From Symbiodinium natans (taxonomy: Eukaryota > Sar > Dinophyceae > Suessiales > Symbiodiniaceae), in NCBI GenBank assembly GCA_905221605.1, contig CAJNDS010002595.1:1-32500 (forward strand): a stretch of DNA of 32,500 nt, given 5' to 3'. The notes beneath the pieces are model-generated. The model was not told the DNA's origin. It worked only from the letters and a program-made list of their open reading frames with translations, and ran no database searches. Below are positions 9,301-15,821 of the stretch, one piece after another; the first letter of the stretch is position 1, and each line of letters starts with the position of its first letter. A program made the position numbers and the translations under genes.

Positions 9301-12073
9301 GGATAGGACAGGAGGTTTAGTTAGGGTTCGGTCCTCAACCATCCAGCAATGGGCGGTAGGGTTCAGGACTACGCCCAAGGATGCTCCAGTTCCCACAGCA
9401 TATGGCATGCTGAGTGGGAAGATATGGAAGAAGGGCCATTCCATGAAGCTCAGCCTCGGCTCCCAGCACAAGGATCTTTCCAAGTGGGGCGATGTGAAGC
9501 CTTACTGGACCACATGGGTGGTTAGAGAAGATGGTGCTGTGGTGGCGGGGCACAACTGCTCGCCCCTGGATGCGGTTCAGGGCGACATCTTCGTGCATTG
9601 GTCGTCAGTGGTGAACTGGCACGGCCACAGACATGTCGTGAATGAGCAGTGCGAAGTGCTCTGGAGGTCTAAGGGCAAAGAGGTTGCCTTAGACCCCTCC
9701 TTCGGCAAACTGATAGCCCTTGTGGGTAGGGTTACTCAGGTCATTGGCTGGCGGGCAACCGGAGAAGCCTCGGATCCCCGCAGTTCTACCCGGCAGGCGT
9801 CAAGGGTCCTTGCTCTATTCTCTGCGTCCAATGAGGGCGTAGAAGGGCATTGGACCGCGGGCGCTATCAGTCGCGGGAAGAATGCCAATGAGTGCAAGCT
9901 GAAGGGTAGAGTTTTGGCGTTTATGGGTGAGGAGCACAAGGGCCCTGCTGTGGTTCTGGAGCTCGTCAGCCATAGCCCCATCCTGTGCATTTGGGACCAT
10001 TCCTCAACCAAGGTCAAGGTCGAGTTTAAGGGCAGTGTTCCGTCTTTGAGCCTGGCCGCGGGGGAGGACGAAAATCGTCGCGAACAGCTTGCGGTCGAGG
10101 CGAGGGACGCGGCGAACATTTCGGAGTTCCGAGTCACGGGATCCCTTCGTACGGCGTGGTACGAGGGTCAGCGGCGCGATCCCTCATTGGCGGGCTCGAT
10201 TCGCAAGCCGGAGCCGCCGATGGTGATGTCCGGAGACGGGTTGCTGGAGCGCGAGGTGACCCTCAGGACGGGTCAAACCGTCGTCGTCCCAGTGGTTCCC
10301 AACGGGGCTGCGGGCGCGAACGGGGTGACCTGGCGCCGCGCCTGTTACAATTCAGTCCACTGTGGAGTCCTTGGGGCTCATAGGTCTGCCGAGGTCACCA
10401 TCAAGTTGCTGGAGAGGGCAGTCTGGTGGCCCGATTTGGAAAAAGATGTGCGGACCTGGGTCGCCAAATGTCTCGCCTGCATTAAAGGCCGCTCTCGACC
10501 GACGAAGGTTGAAGCTCGTGCGGTCAAGTGTGGCGCCGAGACATGCTGGCAGGAAGTCAGCGTGGACTGTGAGGGTCCGAACCGAGAGGACAGGGAGGGG
10601 CATAGGTACTCGCTTACGTACTTCGATTGCCTCAGTCATGCTGTCCTCCTCGAGCCGATGAGGTCTCTGACTCATGCGGAAGTCAGAAGGGCGTTTGTGC
10701 GCTGTGTGCTTCGCAGCAGGACGATCCCGAGCCTCATCAGGTCGGACAGAGGCCCAGAGTTCAAGAACGCGCTCATGGCAGAACTCAGCGCGATGCTTGG
10801 GACCGAGTGGCGGTTTAGCGCGCCCTTGAGGCCTTGTGAGTTGGGCGCAAACGAGCGAGTCCACCAAGAAGTTCAAAAGGTGCTGGGGGCGGTCGTCAGA
10901 CAAGTTGGCGCCTCCCTTTCCGAAGCTTGGTCGGATTGGCTCGTGGTGGCGGAGTACGTCATAGACAACACTCCGGGACCCCACGGGTATACCCCGAGGG
11001 ACCTAGAGCGGAGCTGGTCGCTCGCTCTACCACTTGAAAAGGACGTCCTGCGAGACGCCTTGCAGTTTGAACCCATCTCTGATTGGGCTCGGAGCCAGTT
11101 CAAACAGTTCTCGGAGCTAGCTGCTGCGGTCCGAGAGCACTGGACGCGGTCTTCAGAAGCGCGGGCGAAACTTGCAAACCGCCATAGGCGCACTGTGGAC
11201 CTTAAACCAGGCGACCGAGTGGTCTGGAACGCTCCGAGGGCCCGCTCAGAGGGGGCGGGGCGTGTGCCTTGGAAACCGGGTCTGACCGGCCCCTGGCGCG
11301 TGTTGGAAGTCAAGGGCCACAGGCTCACCTTGGAGCCCGTGTCGATGGAGTCGGGGGGTACTTCTTCCGCCCGGCGCGGCCCGATGGAGGCGCACGCAGA
11401 AGACTGCATTCTTGTTCCTGCGGATGCAGATGGCGCGGAATCCCGCGAGCCGGTCGTCTTTGAAGACGATGAAACCGGCGGGGACGGCTCGTCTCGCCCC
11501 AGCTTAGGGCAGCAGGTTCAAGGCGACGCCAAGCAGGTGGAGTTCACGCTGACCAGGCGCGGGAGGGACTTCGTCCTCCGCCTTGGTGACCGCATTGCCT
11601 ATCGGGGTGTAGGTGGAGGCCCGAAGGTGTGCAGGTTAGGGCGGGTCACGCAGGTGGATGAGGCCCGTGCACAGGTCGGCGTCCATCGCTATCTCCCCGA
11701 CGCCAGCGGGGTTCGCGTCAAATGGCGGCTTGCATATATCGCCGAGGACGGAGCGCTCACGCTTTCAGAAGGGACCCGTCCGGCCCATGAAGCGGTTTCT
11801 GTGAAGGAAATTATTTCCAAAATCGACCTAAACCGCGACGGCGTGCTTGCTGCAGCCTCGGCCAGAAGTTGGACAAGGGGGCGTATTCGTTGCAGGACAG
11901 GACCCTCGAGCGAGCGTCTCGTGCCGGCACGAGTGTGCTCTCGATCCGAGAGGCCCTCGCGGACCTCTTGGTCGCGGAACCCCGCGCGTTGCAGCCTAGG
12001 GCTTCCCCAGAGTCGGGTGCTGTCGAGAGTTGGTTCCGGCAGTATTTCCTTGGTGGGGTTGCTGATGTCTTAG
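3326..12073 (+). CDS. Gag-protease-RT(C-half)-RNase H-integrase polyprotein
   Basis: 2915 residues from the first in-frame ATG. Order: acidic run (~76-89); Gag capsid-like region (~393-592); Ala/Lys-rich linker; CCCH fingers C659-C668-C674-H678 and C732-C741-C747-H751, presumably binding RNA; aspartic-protease-like region with D853 in LDGCAGA and LILGG at 952-956; Cys-rich block 1114-1167 followed by a hydrophobic segment ~1183-1200; RT thumb/connection from ~1369 (LLGH 1409-1412, FLGCANW from 1444); RNase H with D1525, E1568, D1593, D1637; a ~600-residue insert with a CxC-CxxC knuckle (1935-1950); integrase finger H2345, H2352, C2382, C2385 and catalytic D2414, D2474, E2510 (exact DD35E spacing); a GPY-like stretch near 2649. 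The RT palm with YVDD is absent and lies in the next frame. Coding character fades after ~11850, so an exit by -1 shift into the following frame is inferred. Confidence 0.9.
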   Translation: MSAEVAGQAEGVTLLEAIEGGDVPYPERMSYVAWLKWRRETGSRPLSKRDGVSTTPEQEAALWRKVMKFLHDAEGEDEEEEEEEEDSELVPEASGAGGDSPPRVDVSAAARELAMVPTGAAYVPATAPGSRLAGPSGPPSTAGSVPGTAEGLQAELRAIFRPDQEPVADYLTRVSRIVLALKAHGVTVSSRDLDALSTKATLLADEFSKIGGDWHPTKMVRRLRTRFSVAALRGGEDPEDAEEVQREIQCIGELILALGGKESSSQEKVWSSPSDVPVEAVGPRSPGLPQPATASGLGVGLDRGGVHTAEVAGGPSAARDLGATDGDSPLRAKLAALEMEIEALKRGSDGGGSQTGSQNPAGDFAAALAAQTEALKEALAQRGGQSSITTVKTDLTWPTLTDDKSDARDVVLFYEEFEDVCALANNCRGMSAREKLLALRGRCRGSRMKTYTNAYRAAWKSGEVLSDPQAVYDRIKNKHLMFGESREEREVRVDGEHASLAKGKLTGHQFEPLFEASIADLEAVGLGKTPRELYLSYLRKMPPYLQKEIRNDKRLWPGDPKDGGLRGPQTWEESHKVVLEYEQREAAHRAVSHSVYSTTGSPSADPSVALAEAQKEIRSLKAAAKAAAKGAAAAAKAGADQTFAAASKGAGKGADKKICFHFRDHGNCPKGDACPFSHDKELRRKALAAKKGDQTFATAKGKGKGKGGGKAKASAKPKAAAKGAAKPPGTVCPFFSKNGSCKKGASCDMVHNLTTSGGTPALPANWAAPSGASMSNPFAAFSVQIGSSGVSGAAGRAAVQQHALPLSKGGRDKFATLDDLPKDWWNLADNEPGGYQYRTVVQVLDRKVECMLDGCAGANHVTEELVVGMMNRAAELGIGTEDPGFPVVRLEKWVHPEYVHGIASGAPVPLKGAAVLRVTLLEGRTADDCRPNTEIFVRCKIAARGTSDWHGLILGGRALDCAGRMGLGFRPGPDFHVLDTLGIRMPRCEDHSKTRKDRAYAFEARLSSLDDASCTEPGGGSRELLRYDGEEPLELSPGDGVLVPVVREQGVSAEGSLSEVVLPVECGVEAVPGLWPTGEGKGFVLLAAQECDHSLQPGEVVAEVRSGLVSTAACGCGAVETVFESEPSPQACADCGVAVALVGHDPCFACGSASRAAARSFQGCSSCARSFGRLRTGARIGVLSVLAAVTVLASVWGGSGPVGRPVEEPGVLSCLDHLPSVDSWGEAPGGYASVWGRRPAQKDLGALAVEKAPYETCLLQRVGEAWRLWDTRDLRVAESVACSDEVPVTERLAVFRTRKGPRWAGWREGSATAGRGASDAVRPADAVDTARCPSYHIVESWDIEKMIEEPPTDYYYEKLAADMRARHPKACPHLLDHLVSLEGFLDKSILFGFSFGISKAEVCVSKGKLLGHNIGRDGSSPDEERCQAVIDFPPLWEKLHIQQFLGCANWLRGYLPVEYGHAAKILGQWQKPGAVFPEGGLGSAATEGCKAFKAIKRMMQNRINLATFDEASAADGSCPLEQIADASGIAVGGSVVQMTRDLSQLKVLMTHSKSLTPAQQNWPPLIQEAFAQLEVKRATRRMFGSIRTLCWTDHANLTRAQTSDIGMDPKLVRWVAEILMDGSEIRSLSGRSATLGDSFSRNPKDRDALLAARTKDLEGLSGQLRGFDLDQYLGEGTEGDGPVPWAVGNDAVPEPAGRVQAAAVPMCVVAALPVRVMVVFDYARWKEQDAELTEIRRVFQASLPGVSVAVRGCWGPFEDTDGLASHFDCGAGRLAGTKKIKRIRVDLLTSCAKVLREASGFRPQFLVGLGQGGLVTAVLRWPLVVELTLQARILQRKEARAVGEAWAGIKAIWAVRPRLWRTQQGHLEVAEACPELEKDFPEPPLRGFGIVGKQALGAEVLRSLRLDAVRSIDDASIRGMLDEPSRPLWDHEGLCICGKRTYLFSRCPACIEKEAVDTSVEIAEREEPEPPLEGDLEAHEVGLEVNSVLATLDRTGGLVRVRSSTIQQWAVGFRTTPKDAPVPTAYGMLSGKIWKKGHSMKLSLGSQHKDLSKWGDVKPYWTTWVVREDGAVVAGHNCSPLDAVQGDIFVHWSSVVNWHGHRHVVNEQCEVLWRSKGKEVALDPSFGKLIALVGRVTQVIGWRATGEASDPRSSTRQASRVLALFSASNEGVEGHWTAGAISRGKNANECKLKGRVLAFMGEEHKGPAVVLELVSHSPILCIWDHSSTKVKVEFKGSVPSLSLAAGEDENRREQLAVEARDAANISEFRVTGSLRTAWYEGQRRDPSLAGSIRKPEPPMVMSGDGLLEREVTLRTGQTVVVPVVPNGAAGANGVTWRRACYNSVHCGVLGAHRSAEVTIKLLERAVWWPDLEKDVRTWVAKCLACIKGRSRPTKVEARAVKCGAETCWQEVSVDCEGPNREDREGHRYSLTYFDCLSHAVLLEPMRSLTHAEVRRAFVRCVLRSRTIPSLIRSDRGPEFKNALMAELSAMLGTEWRFSAPLRPCELGANERVHQEVQKVLGAVVRQVGASLSEAWSDWLVVAEYVIDNTPGPHGYTPRDLERSWSLALPLEKDVLRDALQFEPISDWARSQFKQFSELAAAVREHWTRSSEARAKLANRHRRTVDLKPGDRVVWNAPRARSEGAGRVPWKPGLTGPWRVLEVKGHRLTLEPVSMESGGTSSARRGPMEAHAEDCILVPADADGAESREPVVFEDDETGGDGSSRPSLGQQVQGDAKQVEFTLTRRGRDFVLRLGDRIAYRGVGGGPKVCRLGRVTQVDEARAQVGVHRYLPDASGVRVKWRLAYIAEDGALTLSEGTRPAHEAVSVKEIISKIDLNRDGVLAAASARSWTRGRIRCRTGPSSERLVPARVCSRSERPSRTSWSRNPARCSLGLPQSRVLSRVGSGSISLVGLLMS
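4274..4294 (+). other. Bulged GC hairpin inside gag
   Basis: GCG, bulged G, CCC; loop GTGACCT; GGG, CGC. The pair at 5/17 is C-G. It lies within coding sequence (residues read ARDLGA), one of the two clear copies inside an intact frame. Confidence 0.6.
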
Positions 12074-14490
12074 AGGTTGCTTGGGGTGACGCGGTCGTTT
12101 CCGACGCGGCTAGGAGGCACGGTTACAGGGTTGTTCCCGCTTTTGTGCAAGGCAAGCAGGCCTACGGGATCACCTGGAACCTGGCCGCAGTAGAGCACTT
12201 GGAGGCCATTAGCGTCGCTGTTCTGCGCACAGAGCCGAAGGTGCTCGTAATTGGGCTTGAGGGCAAGAATGTGCCCCGGGCTTTCCTCCAGCTAGTCGTC
12301 CGGTGTGCGCAGGAACGCACACGCGCGGGCGCCCACGTCGCGTTGCGTTTGCAGGCGCAAAAAGGCGAGTGGGAACCTTGGCGGCTAGAGGAGTGGGGCG
12401 CCTTGTTTGGGACGCTCGCAGGGCCGCGCTGGCCTTGGGCTTTCGTGCGGGCTGACATGTGCCAGTTCGCGCGGGCCGGTGGCCGCAGCAACCTCGTTGA
12501 GAGCGGGGCCCTGTGGCTCGCCGATTTCAGCCTAGAATCGGTAGGTTTGAGGTGTAGTAGGCCGGATGCGTTGGGCGCAGTGCGGCACGAGCACGTTGAG
12601 CGCGCGCAAGCTGACTACAACCTCATAGGAGCGGCTTTCTGCGCCTCGCTCCAGGACCTTGGTCTGAGGGGCGCAGAAGAGCTGTGCACCGCTGCAGTTG
12701 AAAGCTTTCCAGCGACTGCGGGTGCAGATAGCGCCGCGGCTGCGCCACCGCCCTCTCCAGTCGTTCCCCTCCCGGACGTGCGGTCGGGCGAGGACCTCAC
12801 GCCAGCAGAGCGTGCGGAGCTGGATAAGGAGGTGGATAAGTATGCCGCGGAGAAAGAAGCGTTTTGGCGGACCAAGGCGGACGCCAAGGACTGGGATTCC
12901 GTCCGGGCTGACCTTGAGGTCTATGCTCTTGCGGGCGAGAAGGTCGCGGAGGATCCTAGGCGCACCGAGGCCTATAGAGACCTCGTATGGTCGGGTTTGA
13001 AGATCGAGCCTGGACCAACCAGACCCGGGCTGACCGATGCTGATATCGCAGCCGTCAGGGAGGTCATACGGCGAAAGGCCGCTGGGTTCTGGGTGGAGGA
13101 CACCACCAGGACCACGGTCAGGAAGTTCGCCCATGACTGCATCCCCACCGGGCCGCCGGTCTCGTCCCAGCCTCACAGTCTGAGGGGCGAGTCCGCGCAA
13201 TGGGTCGACGACAAGCTTGAAGAAGAATGCAAGCGGGGTCAGTTGATCCGCGGCAGCTCGGCTTGGGGATCTGCGCCGTTTCCGACCAAAGAAATGCCCA
13301 GCTACAAGCGGCATAGGAAGCGACGCTTGGTGGTTGACTACCGCCGCGTGAATGCCCGAATTAAGCGCTCCACGTACTATTGTCGGCGGGGCAGCGATGT
13401 GCTCGCCGCCGCAGTAGGTTCGGTTTGGTATACCTTCGTGGATGCGGTTAGTGGGTTTAATCAGATTAGGAACACCAAGCGAGCTCGCGAGGTGTTGGCC
13501 ATTGTGGCAAGGTCAGGGAAATATCTCCCTGTCGGCCTTACCTTTGGCCCGATTAACGGCCCAGATGATTTCAACTTTGTGGTTGATAGGGCCTATGCCC
13601 CCGGCAGAGGTAGGCGCCTTAAGTACACTAAGGAGTGGATTGCCTACGTAGATGACCTTACTGTTAGGACGGGTAGGGTCATTGATGGGCAGTTTTTCAC
13701 TGATGCCCAAGCCGAGGGGGCGGTGCGCGAAGCGTGCGCCAAGGGGGCAGTCGCGGCTCCGCAGAGCGCGTCGTCTGCTCTTGAAGCCTTAGGCGTTCGC
13801 GGTGCGCACAACTCCAAGCGCGCGAACCATGACGCGGCGCGCTCGGACCAGAATCACCCCACGCGCGTTCTGATGCTCAGGATGTTGGGGCTGTTCGGGT
13901 GTTTCTGTGTTCAGGGCGGGTGTTTTTGGGGCGGGCCGTTTCCCAGGTCGCCGGTCTGCGGGCAGAAGGATTTTTCGTCGTTCGTCGCGTGCAGCTTCGT
14001 TCGTGTGTCCCGCAGCCAGTGTGTAGGAAGCAGGCCTAGAGGTTCGGTCCAAGGTCGAAGCAGAAGCCGTAGAAGCCTTAAAGCCCCGACCATAAGGAAA
14101 CTCCCCAAACCCCCGCCGCAGCGGTTCAAGTGTGTTGTAGAGCCTAGGGTCGGTAGTCCCTCCCCGCTTTCGTGCCTGTGCACTGCGCCCCGCTGCGGGT
14201 CGCGACCAGACCGCGCGGGAGCGACCGATCGGTCGCCCGGACCTTCGTGGTCAACCACAAGGCCCCGCTGCGGGCCGTGCCCTGGCCGCGCGGGAGCGGC
14301 TGCCTACCACTACTGCACACCGGCCCCTTGCAGCGGGCCGTGTCCTGGCCGCTCAAGGGCGCGTCAGGTTTCCCTCGCCCATCGGAGGTCCAGCAAAGCC
14401 GCGGGCCTCAGTGCCGCGATGGGTGGAGGAGGGTCGAAGGGCAGGGGCAAAAGGAGGCCGGTTCGGTCCGGGCGGCCTCTACCCGGTTGA
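11869..14490 (+). CDS. Second pol frame: Rossmann-like region plus N-terminal half of RT (YVDD)
   Basis: 873 codons. The frame is open from 11791 and overlaps the end of the polyprotein frame by up to 283 bases. It has no ATG before ~12457, so it is probably reached by frameshifting (-1 relative to the first frame); no canonical slippery heptamer is visible. Residues ~45-200 (VLEVAWG, then VLVIGLEG) resemble a degenerate methyltransferase/Rossmann fold; this is a weak call. Residues ~400-615 are RT fingers and palm: LVVDYR with D490, motif A FVDAVSG with D525, LTFGPINGPDDF (the motif-B region), and YVDD with D595 and D596. All three catalytic aspartates are present. The sequence stops resembling RT shortly after YVDD (~13715), without thumb, connection or RNase H; those are in the upstream frame. 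The remaining ~250 codons are GC-rich and probably not coding. Confidence 0.85.
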   Translation: MDKGAYSLQDRTLERASRAGTSVLSIREALADLLVAEPRALQPRASPESGAVESWFRQYFLGGVADVLEVAWGDAVVSDAARRHGYRVVPAFVQGKQAYGITWNLAAVEHLEAISVAVLRTEPKVLVIGLEGKNVPRAFLQLVVRCAQERTRAGAHVALRLQAQKGEWEPWRLEEWGALFGTLAGPRWPWAFVRADMCQFARAGGRSNLVESGALWLADFSLESVGLRCSRPDALGAVRHEHVERAQADYNLIGAAFCASLQDLGLRGAEELCTAAVESFPATAGADSAAAAPPPSPVVPLPDVRSGEDLTPAERAELDKEVDKYAAEKEAFWRTKADAKDWDSVRADLEVYALAGEKVAEDPRRTEAYRDLVWSGLKIEPGPTRPGLTDADIAAVREVIRRKAAGFWVEDTTRTTVRKFAHDCIPTGPPVSSQPHSLRGESAQWVDDKLEEECKRGQLIRGSSAWGSAPFPTKEMPSYKRHRKRRLVVDYRRVNARIKRSTYYCRRGSDVLAAAVGSVWYTFVDAVSGFNQIRNTKRAREVLAIVARSGKYLPVGLTFGPINGPDDFNFVVDRAYAPGRGRRLKYTKEWIAYVDDLTVRTGRVIDGQFFTDAQAEGAVREACAKGAVAAPQSASSALEALGVRGAHNSKRANHDAARSDQNHPTRVLMLRMLGLFGCFCVQGGCFWGGPFPRSPVCGQKDFSSFVACSFVRVSRSQCVGSRPRGSVQGRSRSRRSLKAPTIRKLPKPPPQRFKCVVEPRVGSPSPLSCLCTAPRCGSRPDRAGATDRSPGPSWSTTRPRCGPCPGRAGAAAYHYCTPAPCSGPCPGRSRARQVSLAHRRSSKAAGLSAAMGGGGSKGRGKRRPVRSGRPLPG
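14195..14215 (+). other. Bulged GC hairpin, intercistronic copy 1
   Basis: GCG, bulged G, GTC; loop GCGACCA; GAC, CGC. The only copy with a T-A pair at 6/16, matched by A instead of the usual G on the other arm. Sits in the spacer between the RT half and the ART frame. Confidence 0.6.
14270..14290 (+). other. Bulged GC hairpin, intercistronic copy 2
   Basis: GCG, bulged G, GCC; loop GTGCCCT; GGC, CGC. Six perfect GC pairs. A long shared context (CCCCGCTGCGGG, then CCGCGCGGGAGCG) shows it arose by duplication with the copy at 14195. Confidence 0.6.
14333..14353 (+). other. Bulged GC hairpin, intercistronic copy 3
   Basis: GCG, bulged G, GCC; loop GTGTCCT; GGC, CGC. It lies about 65 bases before the frame of the ART-fold protein. 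Confidence 0.6.
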
Positions 14491-15247
14491 TGAGTTGATC
14501 GAGCAACTCGGGATCACCATCAACCAGTACAACCAGGCGGTCGCGCACGACGCCAGCCAGCGGAAACCGAGGTTGGATACCTCGCACGCTGGTTTCCTTC
14601 GTGCCTTCCAAGGCCACTCTGCCGATTGCGGCCATCCGATGGGGTTCATGATGGAGGGCCTAAGTGAGACGGCCATCGACGACCTCATCCGTCAGTATGG
14701 CCCGGCCATGTGGCACGGCACGGACTTGCATGTCGTGCCAAGCCTGTTGCAGAACGGCCTGATCCGCGGCGGCGGGCCGGGAGGCCGCCTCGGGGTTCAC
14801 TACGTCCTAGGACACTGCCCCACGCAGTGGGAGGACGGAAGGCGCGGGTTCCGCCGCGGATCGACTTGCATAGTCGAGGTCCGACTGGCGGTCCTGCGGG
14901 ACGCCGGAGTGCCCATCTATGCGGGAGCGGATGGGGTGGCCCTCACTGGCCAGATTAGGGCCACCGGCATTTCCCGCATCTGGGCACTCCCCAGGGGCTC
15001 GCCTGTCTACTCAGACTTGATAGCTGAGTTGGAAGTGGATAGGTTGGTCTTGCGTGTCGACCTAAAGAGTTTAGGCGACTCCAGTGCGGGCCCCAACCCG
15101 CCGTTGGGGCGAGGACCGAAACTGGGCACGGTCCAAGCGTCCCAAGCTGCTGCGGCCAGCAGGCGCGGCGAGCTCCTCGACGGTTGTGCTGGCACCTGCG
15201 GGTCGTGTCATGGCCGCGGGGGCCGCCCAACCTGTTACCCCTCCTAA
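14411..15247 (+). CDS. ADP-ribosyltransferase-fold protein (ART / KptA-like)
   Basis: 278 codons counted from a GTG; this frame has no early ATG. An ATG at 14419 in the neighbouring frame gives MGGGGSKGRGK and would join this frame by a +1 step in the AAAA run at 14449-14452, making one continuous Gly/Lys/Arg-rich N-terminus. The domain core is WHGTD (H102-G-T104), the helix SLLQNGL, GRLGVHYVLG (H130-Y131) and a following Trp. This is the HGT...SIL..GL...G.(V/H)Y pattern of ART-fold enzymes, including tRNA 2'-phosphotransferase and PARP-like families. By analogy it would use NAD+ to modify, or be modified by removal from, an RNA or protein; the actual substrate is unknown. The C-terminus is Cys-rich (CAGTCGSC). 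Such a gene is not part of ordinary gypsy elements. Confidence 0.6.
   Translation: MPRWVEEGRRAGAKGGRFGPGGLYPVDELIEQLGITINQYNQAVAHDASQRKPRLDTSHAGFLRAFQGHSADCGHPMGFMMEGLSETAIDDLIRQYGPAMWHGTDLHVVPSLLQNGLIRGGGPGGRLGVHYVLGHCPTQWEDGRRGFRRGSTCIVEVRLAVLRDAGVPIYAGADGVALTGQIRATGISRIWALPRGSPVYSDLIAELEVDRLVLRVDLKSLGDSSAGPNPPLGRGPKLGTVQASQAAAASRRGELLDGCAGTCGSCHGRGGRPTCYPS
15198..15218 (+). other. Bulged GC hairpin whose loop contains a start codon
   Basis: GCG, bulged G, GTC; loop GTGTCAT; GGC, CGC, with a T-G wobble at 6/16. The loop change CCT to CAT, next to the stem G, creates an ATG at 15210. That is the first ATG of the frame that overlaps the end of the ART gene. Confidence 0.6.
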
Positions 15248-15821
15248 GGCCGCGCCTAAGGCCAAAGGGCGTCCCCTAAATAACTCCTAGGACTTCGATC
15301 GTGCCAGCGAAGCCCAAGGTGTCCCCTGGCGCAACATCCCGGGCCCCAATGTCCTCGAGCCCGAGGACTCGCTCGAGGAAGAGGCAGCCCAAGCAGCTGA
15401 AGGTGTCGAGGAAGATAATTCCAGCTCGGATCTTCCCGACACGCGGGCGCCTCCAGCCGCGGTCAGAGTGAAGGAGGACGAGGAGCCCGCTAGTGGGGCC
15501 CAGGCCGAGAGCACAGAGGAAGGAGTCCTCGTGCTCGGCCAGTCTGTGGTCACCAGCGCGAAGGAATACCTCGCGCGGTCCGAAGCTCTTCTTAGAGCGC
15601 AGAAGCTCCAGTCGAGAATACTGGAGGTTGCGGGAACTGCGATGGTGAAGCTGGAGAAGATCACCAAGCGTGAGGAGTCCCTCAAAACGCTGCGCCGAGA
15701 GGGAGAGAGTCGGGCGGCCGGGGAAGGCGCCGACAGGGAAGAGGTGTCTGACGATGGTCAGGACGCCCCCGGGGCTGCGGGGTCGAGCACTTCCGCCAGG
15801 CCTTCGGGAGGCCAACGCTGA
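15210..15821 (+). CDS. Acidic coiled-coil protein frame interrupted by one TAG
   Basis: Starts at ATG 15210, overlapping the end of the ART frame by 38 bases, and reads 26 Ala/Pro/Lys-rich codons to a TAG at 15288-15290. The same frame then continues for 176 codons to a TGA at 15819. The part after the TAG looks translated: DFDRASEAQGVPW, a Glu-rich stretch, then a predicted coiled coil (SVVTSAKEYLARSEALLRAQ and onwards) and a Ser/Glu/Gly tail. Either the TAG is read through, or this copy is broken there, or the main product is made by another route. It overlaps the next ATG (15754) by 68 bases. No family recognised. Confidence 0.5.

Larger units (their letters stand above)
13720..14418 (+). 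other. GC-rich gap after the RT half, with hairpins
   Basis: The frame stays open but the translation is Arg/Pro/Gly/Cys-rich and unlike the RT before it. It holds three bulged GC hairpins (14195-14215, 14270-14290, 14333-14353), a 16-base perfect palindrome GCGACCGATCGGTCGC at 14221-14236, and a GTTCGCG...CGCGAAC stem near 13796-13828. I read it as a structured intercistronic spacer rather than protein. Confidence 0.55.

Noticed and set aside
11791-11880. Canonical -1 slippery heptamer at the polyprotein/RT-half junction
   Set aside because: No X XXY YYZ heptamer in the correct phase is visible in the overlap.
7430-13715. Two nested or adjacent retrotransposons as the cause of the split RT
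   Set aside because: No internal LTR, second Gag, second RNase H or second integrase is present, and the two RT halves are complementary rather than overlapping.
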